Source of the DNA: an uncultured Flavobacteriales bacterium
Lineage (GTDB): Bacteria > Bacteroidota > Bacteroidia > Flavobacteriales_G > Salibacteraceae
Assembly (NCBI GenBank): GCA_943788145.1
Contig: CALSPD010000022.1
Coordinates: forward strand, 1 to 64,000
Direction of reading: 5' to 3'
Length of the DNA: 64,000 nt
Shown here: positions 27,298-36,175 of the stretch, piece by piece
Numbering within the stretch: the first letter of the stretch is position 1
How the letters are laid out: each line of letters begins with the position of its first letter
Program-made: the position numbers and the translations under genes
The notes under the pieces: generated by a model
Told to the model about the DNA's origin: nothing
Databases searched by the model: none
The model's input: the letters and a program-made list of their open reading frames with translations, nothing else

Positions 27298-28311
27298 AAC
27301 GCAAAATGCATTGCTTGTGGTATGTAGCCAACTTTATAGCTTGATACTCTTAATCGAGCAGTCGAATCATATTCGATCACTTCTCCGAAAGACAAATAGT
27401 CATTAGCATCGCTTATAAAAAGGTGCTTATTCGTTCGATTTATCGAAATGCTATAGGGGTTCACAAGGTCCAATGTTGATTCTTGACGCTGCTCTACATT
27501 TCTCAAGTTGATTTTAATTACTTTTTTCTTCGACAGCACATATAACTGACTTTGATCTAAGCTAGCGTAAGTAAATGGATATTCTGTAATTAATGAGTCG
27601 AGCACAGTAAAGTTCGCGTTTAATCGCTTTAAAAATCATCCCTTGATTTGCTTGACTTTTCGGTCCGACTGCGAATAAATCACCATTAAATTCAAATAGA
27701 AAGTGAGGCTCAAGCTGAAGTTGGATAAGTCTCTCGTATTGCATGTCTTCGTCATAAATGAGAATACTTCGTTGCTTAATATTTGCGACAACAATCTTTT
27801 GTCCAAATGAGATGAAACGTTCTGTCCAGCCTTCAACAGGGTATTTATTTATTGAGCTCAGAGTCGACAGGTCAATTTCCGTGATTTCGTTGGAATATAA
27901 ATCGGAAACCAGCATTGATCCAGAGCGAAGAAATACATGTCTTGGAGACTGTAAACCTGAAACTTTTCCAATTTCAATTAAGGAGTCGGATGTTAAAATC
28001 CGAACTAGACCTGAATTGTTTACTACAACGAAAATTGAATCGTTTCGCTGATAAATTGATTGCACTACATCTCCTACTCCATACCCATTTCGCTTTAAAA
28101 AAACCTCATTGTCAACGGTTTGTTCATCAAGGCTAATTTCAGATATACTAGCGTTGGCCGATTGAAAATTACCTTCGCACCCTACTATTAGCCTCGAAGA
28201 GGATAAATTACTTACGGTAATGGTATGATTCAAATAAACTGGACCAAAATATCCGTCATCATTACACGACACGCATAAAAGGCCCAACCATAAAAGTTTC
28301 AAATACTTCAT
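27294..28311 (-). pseudogene. BtuG-like / YncE-type beta-propeller lipoprotein of the B12 operon, one frameshift
   Basis: The start is taken at 28311 (MKYLKLLWLGLLCVSC): this ATG overlaps the receptor stop as ATGA and gives a clean lipoprotein signal with Cys16. Frames 27562-28311 and 27294-27605 join near 27635, where RLNANFTVLDSLITEYPF is restored. The ~338-residue protein is a seven-bladed propeller of YncE/DUF5074 type, with repeating blades such as SGSMLVSDLYSNEITEIDLS and RTNKHLFISDANDYLSFGEV. In Bacteroides, BtuG is a surface propeller lipoprotein that captures B12 and sits on BtuB. Position behind a BtuB-like receptor under a cobalamin riboswitch makes that role likely here. Confidence 0.72.
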
Positions 28312-30186
28312 TCTGAACGTATGGTTAATCCGATTGAAAACGATCGACTTGGCATAGGACGCCAAGGCAGGTTTTGATAATTTCTATCGAAAAGATTGTT
28401 GATTCCTAGATTTAACGCCATCGGTCCGTTTTGTTGTTTCCAGACAATTGTGAGATCCGTAATAAAATAGCTTGGCATGAAGGCACTTTCATCATTCGAT
28501 ATATAACGCTTTCCAAAAAAGGCATTTATGAGCATGACTTGAATCGACTTATATGATATAATCCCAGAAGAGGTGGAAGTCCATTTGGGCACAAAGGATA
28601 AAGCATACGCTTCGCTCTGTCCAATTAGCTTTCCCATCGATTCGGTATAGCTTATAGCTGAATTGAGCTTCACTTTCAACCTATTCGTTTTCATCTTCCA
28701 TGACAAATTCGCATCTATTCCTTTCACCTTCGATTCTGCAATATTTGTGGGGCTAAATACCGTTCCGTTGCTAATCCACCGAATGCGATCGCGATAATTG
28801 GAAGCGAACCATACGCTCTTAAATTCAAAGTGACCCAATTCGCCTTTTATACCAGATTCAGCGCTTAAACCAATTTCTGGTTTTAAGGTTAAATTTCCAC
28901 CAGGGTTCCAGTATAGTTCATTCAATGTTGGAAATCTTGCTGTTTTGGACGCAGATGCGATTAAATGAACATTCTTTTTTTTGATGTAGTCGAAACGTAA
29001 ATCCACCGAATGGAAGCGCCTGAAATTGCTTCAGGACACTTTCCGAACGCATTCCAAGTTCAAGTCTTAACCGATGAAAAGGCTGGTAAATCAAGGCGAA
29101 AAGGCTGCTAATTATAAACTGGTGCTGATAGCCATTGTAATTTCCAGATTTTGCTTCGCTCCAGCTGTTGTTCGTCTGTAGCTTCCCTTCGAGGGATTTG
29201 TTTAATCGATATCCAATGACAGTAAGCGATTGTTGACTGTAATAACGATTGGAGTTTATCAGGTTTATATTAGAATCTTGGTATTGGTTTACATTCCATT
29301 CATAAGTGAAAAACTGTTTTACAGTTAACGCCTGGTTAGGATGCCAATCCATACCCACTTGGAAGCGGTAGCTTGTGTCCGACTGATTCGCAGCATGTTG
29401 TTTAGGAGCGCTTATTGGATTTGGGATAGACCGATCGACATCCGTAGTCCAATAATTAAAGGTCAAAACAATCTTATCAGAGGGCAAAGCTACCAGTGAA
29501 TAAATCATATTATCGATGCGGAAATCAGCATCATTCATCACTTCAGCCGAATATGGTAATGTCTTATTATTCAAATAACTAAATTTATTTTTCATTCGTT
29601 TTCTCTGGCCGTGCACCGAGAAGGAAAAAGGGATTCCTCCGAGCTTAAAAGGAGCGTTCACTCCTACTGAAAACATGCTGTTTCCGAAACTCCCAGTTTG
29701 AATGGTTACTTCCGAATAAGGTTTATTAAATGAAGGCCGGTTGTTTAAGTTTATCGCACCGCCCAATCCTCCACTTCCGTAAATATTTGAAGAGGTACTT
29801 GTGAGTATTTGAATCTGGTCAAAACTACCAACATTGATCGTATTGAAATCGATACTTCCTAACATAGGGGAATTAATTTTCATACCATTCCATAAAACGC
29901 TTGTATGGTTAGCGTCTCCGCCTCGAAATGTAGGCGTGGCTAACAATCCAGGGCCAGCGCTTTTAATATAAAGAGATGTTTTTGAAGCCAATAAGGAGGC
30001 TAAATTGTCGTATTTATAATCACCTGAATACGATAGGCTATCTATGGTTTGGACGTAACTGGAACTTAAAGGGGATTGAACGGAGTCTAATATGATGATT
30101 TCGTCTAGTTCGGAAACGTGCTGAGCATGACTGCTGCAGAAAACAACCAAAGCTAAGATCAGAAGAGCTGAGGACGCTTTATTCAA
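28308..30186 (-). pseudogene. btuB: TonB-dependent outer-membrane receptor, BtuB-like, one frameshift
   Basis: Frames 28918-30186 and 28308-29006 join near 29026, where NFRRFHSVDLRFDYIKKK is restored. The protein is about 625 residues. It has a signal peptide, a TonB-box-like segment near DEIIILDSV, a plug (LASLLASKTSLYIKSAGPGL, then TPTFRGGDANHTSVLWNGMK and YGSGGLGGAINL) and a beta-barrel ending in LNLGINNLFDRNYQNLPWRP and an aromatic-rich last strand (SFSIGLTIRS). The plug and length match cobalamin/siderophore receptors rather than SusC. The upstream cobalamin riboswitch points to B12. It overlaps the upstream gene by 8 nt and the downstream one by ATGA. Confidence 0.82.
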
Positions 30187-31069
30187 ATCGAACCTGTTTT
30201 TGATCAGATGTTCCCCTTGACTGACCTAGTATAATTAAGCCTTTCGTGTCACGGTTTGCGGGTCTGCCAAGCAAGTCGTAGCAAGTAGATGGTTCATGTT
30301 TTCGTGAATTCATCGCTGATTGAGGCACTGATAAAGGCAAGTTTGAATGAATAATTCCAACCGCGTCAAGGTCGAAACCCGATTGTGGAAAATTGGTCGG
30401 CCAAGGATCATTGATTAAGTTTTCTTGACTATCAAACGAACCATATGCTGTATCAAGTTTACCTACAACATCAATGATTTTAACATGGGTGACGTGCATT
30501 TTATCTAGAGCTGTCGTATCATCGATTTCATCTAGATCGAACGGAGCGCCAAAGTTTGCAATGTATTTACCAGCGAGGTTATGAATCTCGCTTGCATCCG
30601 TATTTCCAAATGTTGATGTCTGGATTTGGTTTTGAACTTCACTGGTTGAAGGAAATCGAAAATAATTGACCCCGTCTGAACTGACTTCAACATGGGCTAA
30701 TTCCAGAAAGGCATCCACTCCTTGACCAAACCCATTTTCGAACACAACAAAATCGGCTCCTTCGCCATTATAGAAGGACGAAGTAAAGGTCAATACAGCA
30801 CTACCTCCATCTCCAAGGCTGACACATAAGGGGGAGTCGGCGCGCGAGGTGGCGTAAACGGGAATACCAGTGCTTGCATAACCTGAATCGGGTAAATCAA
30901 TTTGCCTTAAGCCACGAACTACTTGACAATCAATAGCCCAATCACGTATGACATTCGAGTCCTTAAAAACAGCATTACTCTGCCATTCGCCAGCTTGCGG
31001 AGAGAATGATCCCTGGCCATAAGCCACAAACGTTAAACCAAAAAGCAAGAATGACAGCAATCCTTTCAT
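30179..31069 (-). CDS. Secreted surface protein of the B12 operon
   Basis: The 296-residue protein has a signal peptide (to AYGQG) and one beta-sandwich domain. Recognisable stretches are WAIDCQVVRGLRQI, VSLGDGGSAVLTF, ADFVVFENGFGQG, FLELAHVEVSSDGVNYFRFP and FDLDAVGIIH. This is a domain seen in predicted cell-surface proteins, several of them encoded next to BtuB-like receptors. The final ~40 residues (CYDLLGRPANRD, KGLIILGQSRG) look like a shortened T9SS-type sorting tail. Its ATG overlaps the DUF4465 stop (ATGA). It is probably a surface binding or cap protein for corrinoid uptake; biochemical function is not known to me. Confidence 0.68.
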   Translation of the reverse strand: MKGLLSFLLFGLTFVAYGQGSFSPQAGEWQSNAVFKDSNVIRDWAIDCQVVRGLRQIDLPDSGYASTGIPVYATSRADSPLCVSLGDGGSAVLTFTSSFYNGEGADFVVFENGFGQGVDAFLELAHVEVSSDGVNYFRFPSTSEVQNQIQTSTFGNTDASEIHNLAGKYIANFGAPFDLDEIDDTTALDKMHVTHVKIIDVVGKLDTAYGSFDSQENLINDPWPTNFPQSGFDLDAVGIIHSNLPLSVPQSAMNSRKHEPSTCYDLLGRPANRDTKGLIILGQSRGTSDQKQVRFE

Positions 31070-32037
31070 TGAAAAAATATCTTAGCCGATGCCGATTCCT
31101 TGACATTTTTCAGGACGATAATACTGAAGCCTCTCGTACGATTATCGAAAGGTATTACTGTTTCTCCAGCATTTACCTTTTCCGTTCGAAGTAAACTTCC
31201 TCCAATGCTGTAAAATTCTACGGTGCTTGCAACTGAAGTGGTAATAAGAATTGCTTCTCCCAGATTTTTAAAATGAGCCTCATAATTATCCTCCAAATCG
31301 TCCAGCCCAGTTAGGTAAGAATAACTAACATCATCAATACAGAAGTAGGTTGGCGTATTAATAAAGCCGAACGCTGTATCGGAGGAGCGGAGGACAAACT
31401 GTAAGCTAGAAGTATCATGGATTGCGGTGTCGAACTCAGTCAAATCGACTTCTAACCATGTATCAAGAATGAAATCATCATTGTTTTGATTAAACCTATA
31501 ATCCGCCAAAGACACACTAATGGTATCCATGGCAACAGCGTTTATAGTCAAAATGATGTCCAGCATAAAGTAATCTGGATCGTTTCCGCTCGCTCCACCG
31601 AACTTTTTTGCGAAACCATCTCCGTTTAGCATACTTAAATATGCGTAAGTTGAATTTGTCACATACACCGAATTCCATACCAGTTGACCATCGATTAATA
31701 TATCCGGAGCAATGCTTAGTGATCCCGAAAATGGAGGATAAGCAACCATATAAGTGTTCGATTCATTGCCCGATCCGGTGATTGCGCTGTATTGGTTCAT
31801 GTAGCCTTCAGTGCTATCGTTTCGCATAGTGCTTAGTGCAAAACCATCCCAAATTCCACCAAAGCTGGTGTCATAACTATTTTGAAAGAATAAAACATCA
31901 ACTTGAAATCCATTTTCCTCGATACTACCATTGTCAAATGTATCCAGTGGCAGATTAAATTGCTCGAAATCGGCTACCTGAGCATGGAAGCTCGAGGCAA
32001 TAACAAGTAAAAAAAGTGATGATAGAATGTGCTTCAT
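31066..32037 (-). CDS. DUF4465 protein with T9SS tail, first gene of the B12 operon
   Basis: The 323-residue protein has a signal peptide and a DUF4465 beta-sandwich (WDGFALSTMRNDSTEGYMNQ, YSAITGSGNESNTYMVAYPP, TYAYLSMLNGDGFAKKFG). The C-terminal ~75 residues (EFYSIGGSLLRTEKVNAGE to KESASAKIFFQ) form a T9SS type A sorting domain, so it should be displayed at the surface. DUF4465 genes are typical companions of cobalamin receptors in Bacteroidota, and some such proteins have been described as B12 binders. It lies about 105 nt downstream of the riboswitch and its stop overlaps the next start. Confidence 0.82.
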   Translation of the reverse strand: MKHILSSLFLLVIASSFHAQVADFEQFNLPLDTFDNGSIEENGFQVDVLFFQNSYDTSFGGIWDGFALSTMRNDSTEGYMNQYSAITGSGNESNTYMVAYPPFSGSLSIAPDILIDGQLVWNSVYVTNSTYAYLSMLNGDGFAKKFGGASGNDPDYFMLDIILTINAVAMDTISVSLADYRFNQNNDDFILDTWLEVDLTEFDTAIHDTSSLQFVLRSSDTAFGFINTPTYFCIDDVSYSYLTGLDDLEDNYEAHFKNLGEAILITTSVASTVEFYSIGGSLLRTEKVNAGETVIPFDNRTRGFSIIVLKNVKESASAKIFFQ

Positions 32038-32142
32038 TTAATGTAAATGTTTGTTTAAATAATAATGAAGGTTACAGGGGGAATCAGAAAGGCAAATGCC
32101 ATTCTAAATCAGCTTTTCCTCCCGAAAGCTTAGTGATCTTTG

Positions 32143-32290
32143 GATAATGGCAGGTCTTCTGACTCCTCTCTTTGAAAAACGCCTTCCCAATGCAAAGCAC
32201 AAGTGGCATAGTGTTATTCAATACATGAGAGATACAGCTGCGGGTACAGTTCCTGATTTAAACAGGATTCCCTATTAACCTCAACCTTTA
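32143..32290 (-). ncRNA. Cobalamin riboswitch
   Basis: The minus strand contains the conserved parts in the right order: AATAGGGAATCCTG, AAATCAGGAACTGTACCCGC, AGCTGTA, GCCACTTG, GGGAAGGCG and the B12 box AGTCAGAAGACCTGCC. Boundaries are approximate. It controls the DUF4465-receptor operon that follows; high adenosyl- or methylcobalamin should switch the operon off. Two small hairpins (AGCTTT...AAAGCT and GGCATTTGCC) lie between the aptamer and the first ATG and may be the expression platform. Confidence 0.93.
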
Positions 32291-32334
32291 CGATCGAGGA
32301 CCAATATCACGCGGTAAAAATAGTATAGATTGGC

Positions 32335-33108
32335 TTAGAACGGTTCTCTCGGAATAAGTCTAGCCTTGAATTTTGCATCCAAGACCGTTTTCTCCTTTGT
32401 GCCGTTATATAAATGACCAGCAAATTCGCCCTCCACAATATACAATCCGAGGGTATCCAAGGTGTCTGTTGCTAAATTGCGTGGATAAAAATTTGTGATC
32501 CTAAAATAGGTGTCTTTTGTTTGACCGCTTCCTTCAAGTGTTTCCCAAGTGTCTAGGTTTTCATCAACGTAAACAACCCGCACCCCATTTCTACCATACT
32601 CGATATTAGTAAATGGATTAGCACCGTTTCGAAAAACACTTAACTCGTTATTTGGCCAGTTAACGTTGTTGGTATCTGTAAGATCAACGCAATCGTAAAA
32701 ATATATCTCTAAACGCTGATAAGGATCTCCAGGCCGAATGAAATAAGTGATATTTTCAAGGAAAGAGTCATTTGAATCTGGTCCGCATTCGGCAACTTCC
32801 TTAATGTTGGGGAAGTTATAATAAATATTATCCAAGTATGGCGTACGGTCGTCCCACTTTGGCTCTGGACCAAAACGTGTTATAGTATCCCACTTTGAAC
32901 GTTCGGCATTTTGCCACATTTTATATTTACCATCAAATTTTCCATAGAAAAAGTACTTTGATGTTGGGAAATCAAATGTGTCGAAAACAGGGAAGTTGGC
33001 CGTGTCAGGATAGCCTACCGCCACAATCGATTGCCCCCTTTTGCATGAAGATGTGGAAATCACAAGAGCCACAGAAAATAGGGAAAGGAATATAAAAAGC
33101 TTTTTCAT
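32335..33108 (-). CDS. Lipoprotein upstream of the cobalamin riboswitch
   Basis: The start at 33108 (MKKLFIFLSLF) is chosen over an upstream TTG because it begins the lipoprotein signal (ending STSSC) and lies 18 nt behind a perfect TAACTTTG box. The ~257-residue protein is rich in aromatic and aspartate residues (KWDDRTPYLDNIYYNF, DPYQRLEIYFYDC). Its C-terminal part (GVRVVYVDENLDTWETL, YFRITNFYP, GEFAGHLYNG) resembles the last gene of the B12 operon. It stops only about 45 bases before the riboswitch and is transcribed toward it from its own promoter. Function unknown; a link to B12 uptake is inferred from the paralogue. Confidence 0.65.
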   Translation of the reverse strand: MKKLFIFLSLFSVALVISTSSCKRGQSIVAVGYPDTANFPVFDTFDFPTSKYFFYGKFDGKYKMWQNAERSKWDTITRFGPEPKWDDRTPYLDNIYYNFPNIKEVAECGPDSNDSFLENITYFIRPGDPYQRLEIYFYDCVDLTDTNNVNWPNNELSVFRNGANPFTNIEYGRNGVRVVYVDENLDTWETLEGSGQTKDTYFRITNFYPRNLATDTLDTLGLYIVEGEFAGHLYNGTKEKTVLDAKFKARLIPREPF

Positions 33109-33126
33109 GTTGATTTTAACGAGATT

Positions 33127-33134
33127 CAAAGTTA
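33127..33134 (-). promoter_or_regulatory. -7 box of the 32335 lipoprotein gene
   Basis: The minus strand reads TAACTTTG, a perfect TAnnTTTG match, 18 nt before the ATG at 33108. TTA, not TTG, lies 18 bases further upstream. Confidence 0.45.
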
Positions 33135-33188
33135 TGGAAAATGATCTTTCCTTAACAGACGATTATATTCTTATGAAGTTTGGTTTGT

Positions 33189-34040
33189 TTATGAGAATAA
33201 CTGCTGAGCCATTATCAAGGCATGACCAAACTCCTTTCGGCTGATATGATTGGTTTCCGATTCAGGAATTGCTATCAACAAGTTTTCAGTTGCCACATTT
33301 CCAACCAATACATTTTCAGTCATCGGACAGCCGCCTAATCCATTGATGGCGACATCAAATGACCTACAACCCGCTTGATAAGCAGATTCAACTTTTAGTT
33401 TGGTATCTTCTATTGTGCTATGTAAGTGAGCACCAATGTGTAAATCTGGTAATGCAGGTAAAACGCTTTTAAACATGGCTGAAATGCTTTGCGCATCGCT
33501 TACCCCTACTGTATCAGCTAGTGCGAAATCAGTAATTCCAAATTCTCGATTCAATCGTTCTATCCATTGGCCAGCTACCTCTGGAGACCACGCATCTCCG
33601 TATGGATTTCCAAATGCCATCGAAATGTAAACCAATAATTTTTTGTTGCTTTTTTGAGCAATTGAATTGATTTCTTCTACTCTTGAGAGTGATTCTTCTA
33701 TAGTCGAGTTTGTATTTTTCAATTGAAAAGTTTCAGAAATACTGAAGGGAAATCCAAGAAAGTCAATTTGATTAAAAAGTGCTGCATCCCTCGCACCTCT
33801 CGAATTTGCAATAATCGCAAGCAATTTGGATGATTTGTCCTCTAAATCCAATAAATCTAAGACTCGAGCCGTGTCCTTAAGCTGTGGAATTGCCTTTGGA
33901 GAAACAAAGCTTCCAAAGTCGATCACATCAAAGCCAACCTTGAGAAGCTGGTTGATGTAGTCCGCTTTGTCATTGGTTGGAATCCATTTATCAAGGCCTT
34001 GCATAGCATCCCTTGGACATTCTGTAATTTTAATTGGCAT
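33189..34040 (-). CDS. mvaB: Hydroxymethylglutaryl-CoA lyase
   Basis: The 283-residue TIM-barrel enzyme of the DRE/HMGL family splits HMG-CoA into acetyl-CoA and acetoacetate, the last step of leucine breakdown. Family features are the N-terminal [11 protein letters not shown] (with the catalytic R-D pair), [17 protein letters not shown]-like strand 2, HLHSTIEDT (metal-binding His residues of the HxH motif) and GLGGCPMT with the active-site Cys. Length is close to other bacterial HMG-CoA lyases. The start overlaps the pyrD end by 11 bases, so both are in one transcript. Confidence 0.88.
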   Translation of the reverse strand: MPIKITECPRDAMQGLDKWIPTNDKADYINQLLKVGFDVIDFGSFVSPKAIPQLKDTARVLDLLDLEDKSSKLLAIIANSRGARDAALFNQIDFLGFPFSISETFQLKNTNSTIEESLSRVEEINSIAQKSNKKLLVYISMAFGNPYGDAWSPEVAGQWIERLNREFGITDFALADTVGVSDAQSISAMFKSVLPALPDLHIGAHLHSTIEDTKLKVESAYQAGCRSFDVAINGLGGCPMTENVLVGNVATENLLIAIPESETNHISRKEFGHALIMAQQLFS

Positions 34041-35061
34041 GTTCGATTATTGAATGTTTAATGTGTTTTATTAGCTGTGGGCCTTCATATATAAAACCTG
34101 TGTAAAGTTGGATCAAAGAAGCGCCTGCTTCAAATTTTTCGATGGCGTCTTCGGGTGAATGTATGCCTCCTACCCCAATAATGGGAATCTTTCCGTTTGA
34201 AAGACCATGAATGGACCTTATGACTTCTGTACTTCGTTTCCGAACCGGCTTTCCACTTAGTCCGCCCGTCTGATCGGTTAAGGACACGTTTGAACTTAAC
34301 CCATTTTTGTCAATGGTTGTATTGGTCGCAACTAAACCATCAATTTCAATTTCATTCACCAAAGCCACAATATCTTCGATTTGAGCATCATTGAGATCTG
34401 GCGCAATTTTGAGAAGAACTGGTTTATGCATTGATTGATTCGACCGAAATTGAAAGAGTGAGTCAAATATTTTCTTCAATTCATCTTTTCCTTGTAATTC
34501 TCGAAGACCGGGTGTATTTGGGCTGCTCACATTCACAACAAAGTAATCTACATGTGGATAAAGCTTTTCGAAGGAGAATAGATAATCAGAAACAGCATCT
34601 TCATTCGGAGTTACCTTGTTCTTTCCAATATTTCCACCAAGTGGCATCCTATGATGGCACTTTTTGATCCGCTCGACTGCGGCCTCAACACCTCCATTAT
34701 TGAATCCCATTCTATTGATCAAAGCTTCGTCTTTTTCCAATCGAAACAGCCTTGGTTTATCATTACCAGGCTGCGCTTTTGGGGTGAGTGTGCCAATTTC
34801 AATAAAACCAAAGCCCAATAATTCCAGTGCATCAATCCAGCGCGCGTCTTTATCAAATCCTGCCGCTAGTCCGATTGGATTCGGAAAATTAAGCCCAAAC
34901 ACATTTCGCTCTAAACGCGCATCATCTAATTGGAACTGCTGTTTAACAATTGAACGAACGACACCCAATTTATCTGCCATTTGCAGCAGTCCAGCTGTAA
35001 AATAATGAGCCTTCTCTGGAGGCATTTTATAAAGTAGAGGTCGGATCAAGCTCTTATACAT
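34030..35061 (-). CDS. pyrD: Dihydroorotate dehydrogenase (quinone), class 2
   Basis: The 343-residue membrane-associated flavoenzyme oxidises dihydroorotate to orotate with quinone in pyrimidine synthesis. The N-terminal amphipathic helices of class 2 are present ([21 protein letters not shown]). FMN and substrate motifs follow: [33 protein letters not shown]-type segment, and [12 protein letters not shown] with the catalytic serine; [13 protein letters not shown] and [11 protein letters not shown] close the phosphate site. A -7 box ends 4 nt before the ATG, predicting a leaderless mRNA. It is followed by an overlapping HMG-CoA lyase gene. Confidence 0.95.
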   Translation of the reverse strand: MYKSLIRPLLYKMPPEKAHYFTAGLLQMADKLGVVRSIVKQQFQLDDARLERNVFGLNFPNPIGLAAGFDKDARWIDALELLGFGFIEIGTLTPKAQPGNDKPRLFRLEKDEALINRMGFNNGGVEAAVERIKKCHHRMPLGGNIGKNKVTPNEDAVSDYLFSFEKLYPHVDYFVVNVSSPNTPGLRELQGKDELKKIFDSLFQFRSNQSMHKPVLLKIAPDLNDAQIEDIVALVNEIEIDGLVATNTTIDKNGLSSNVSLTDQTGGLSGKPVRKRSTEVIRSIHGLSNGKIPIIGVGGIHSPEDAIEKFEAGASLIQLYTGFIYEGPQLIKHIKHSIIEHAN

Positions 35062-35064
35062 AAC

Positions 35065-35073
35065 GCAAAAGTA
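35065..35073 (-). promoter_or_regulatory. -7 box four bases before the pyrD start (leaderless type)
   Basis: The minus strand reads TACTTTTGC; after the TTTG come four bases and then ATG. The box is a perfect TAnnTTTG. A clear -33 TTG is lacking. Confidence 0.5.
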
Positions 35074-35118
35074 AATTAAGGTGCTTTCGAAGTGTAAAAT
35101 GAATCACAAATCACGGGT

Positions 35119-35147
35119 TTGGCTAAGTTTAAATAGCCTTATCTTCG
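35119..35147 (+). promoter_or_regulatory. Promoter directly upstream of the IS element
   Basis: TTG (35119-35121), an 18-base spacer and TATCTTCG (35140-35147) form a Bacteroidota-type promoter with one mismatch in the -7 box. The expected transcription start is about 35152-35155, only a few bases before the left inverted repeat at 35159. It probably once drove the PKD lipoprotein now beyond the IS. Confidence 0.5.
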
Positions 35148-35158
35148 CGTCCAATAAA

Positions 35159-36159
35159 GATTCCCCCGCAAATTACCACAACGTAAATAGATTACATTCT
35201 GATATGGTTGATTCGTGCTTCTAAATAAACGAAAGCCCGATGAACATCTTAGAATTCACCAAACAATTTCCCACAGAAACAAGCTGTAAAGAACATTTTC
35301 GTGCTCAGCGCGAAACCGAAGGTGTTAAGTGTAAACACTGCTCGAGTGAGCGCCATTATTGGCTTCGGGCCAAATGGCAATGGCAGTGCATTGAATGTGG
35401 CTTCCGCACCACATTGAAAAGTGGTAGTATTATGGAAGGCTCGAAAGTCAGCGTGCGCACCTGGTATCTAGCCATGGCCTTTATGACCTTCAGTAAAAAG
35501 AGTATCTCAGCATCGGAATTACAACGTCAGTTAGATCATCCAAAATACGATACAGTATGGCGTCTGATGCATAAAATTCGCCATGCGATGGGAAAGCGCG
35601 ATGCCCTCTACCAGTTGGATGGTGCAGTGGAATTTGATGAAGGTTACTTTGAAAAGGCCACTTCAAAACATGTGAAGCTCAAGCGAGGAAGGGGAAGTCA
35701 ACGACAGGCTCAGGTGGCCGTAATGGCAGAGTCTACCCCGTTGGAAGACATAGAAACTGGTGTACGTTCGAGACAGTGCCGGTACTTCAAAATGAAGGTT
35801 ATTGAAGACCACAACTCAGATACTCTCACTGAGTTGGTGAAAGAGAACTTTAATCAGAAAAACATCGTCTTCTCAGATAAAAGCACCAGTTATGTAGACA
35901 TTGCAAAGCACGTGGAGATGCACATTACACAGAAATCGGATGCAAACACTACCAAAACAACATTGCAATGGGTACATATTGCTATAAGCAACGCTAAACG
36001 CACTTTACTGGGTATATTCCACAAGATAAAAGGGAAGTACTTGCAAAACTATCTAAATGAGTTTTGTTACAAACTCAACCGTAGACGTTTCGGTGAAAGG
36101 ATTTTCGATAGACTTACTCTGGCGGTTGCTAAATCTTACTGGTAAGTTCTGGGGGAATC
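35159..36159 (+). mobile_element. IS1595-family insertion sequence, complete
   Basis: The element is about 1,001 bp. The terminal inverted repeats start GATTCCCCC at 35159 and end GGGGGAATC at 36159 and agree at 17 of the first 20 positions. One intact transposase gene fills it. No exact target duplication is visible in the 8 bp on either side, so it may have decayed or the ends may be off by a base or two. The right end is 16 bases from the ATG of the next gene. Confidence 0.82.
35240..36145 (+). CDS. IS1595-family transposase (ISXO2-like)
   Basis: The 301-residue transposase has an N-terminal zinc ribbon (CKHC at about residue 32 and CIEC at about 51) and the ISXO2-like catalytic domain. 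The DDE-type core residues are the Asp in VEFDEGYF, the Asp in VFSDKSTSY and the Asn-Lys block in AISNAKRTLLG, followed by YLNEFCYKLNRRR. No frameshift or stop is seen, so it is probably active, in contrast to many neighbouring genes with breaks. It reads in the same direction as the PKD lipoprotein gene beyond the right end. Confidence 0.92.
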   Translation: MNILEFTKQFPTETSCKEHFRAQRETEGVKCKHCSSERHYWLRAKWQWQCIECGFRTTLKSGSIMEGSKVSVRTWYLAMAFMTFSKKSISASELQRQLDHPKYDTVWRLMHKIRHAMGKRDALYQLDGAVEFDEGYFEKATSKHVKLKRGRGSQRQAQVAVMAESTPLEDIETGVRSRQCRYFKMKVIEDHNSDTLTELVKENFNQKNIVFSDKSTSYVDIAKHVEMHITQKSDANTTKTTLQWVHIAISNAKRTLLGIFHKIKGKYLQNYLNEFCYKLNRRRFGERIFDRLTLAVAKSYW

Positions 36160-36175
36160 AGAAAAACTATTATTC

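Noticed and set aside
35151-36167. Eight-base target-site duplication around the IS
   Set aside because: The flanks CCAATAAA and AGAAAAAC do not match, even allowing for one- or two-base shifts of the ends.
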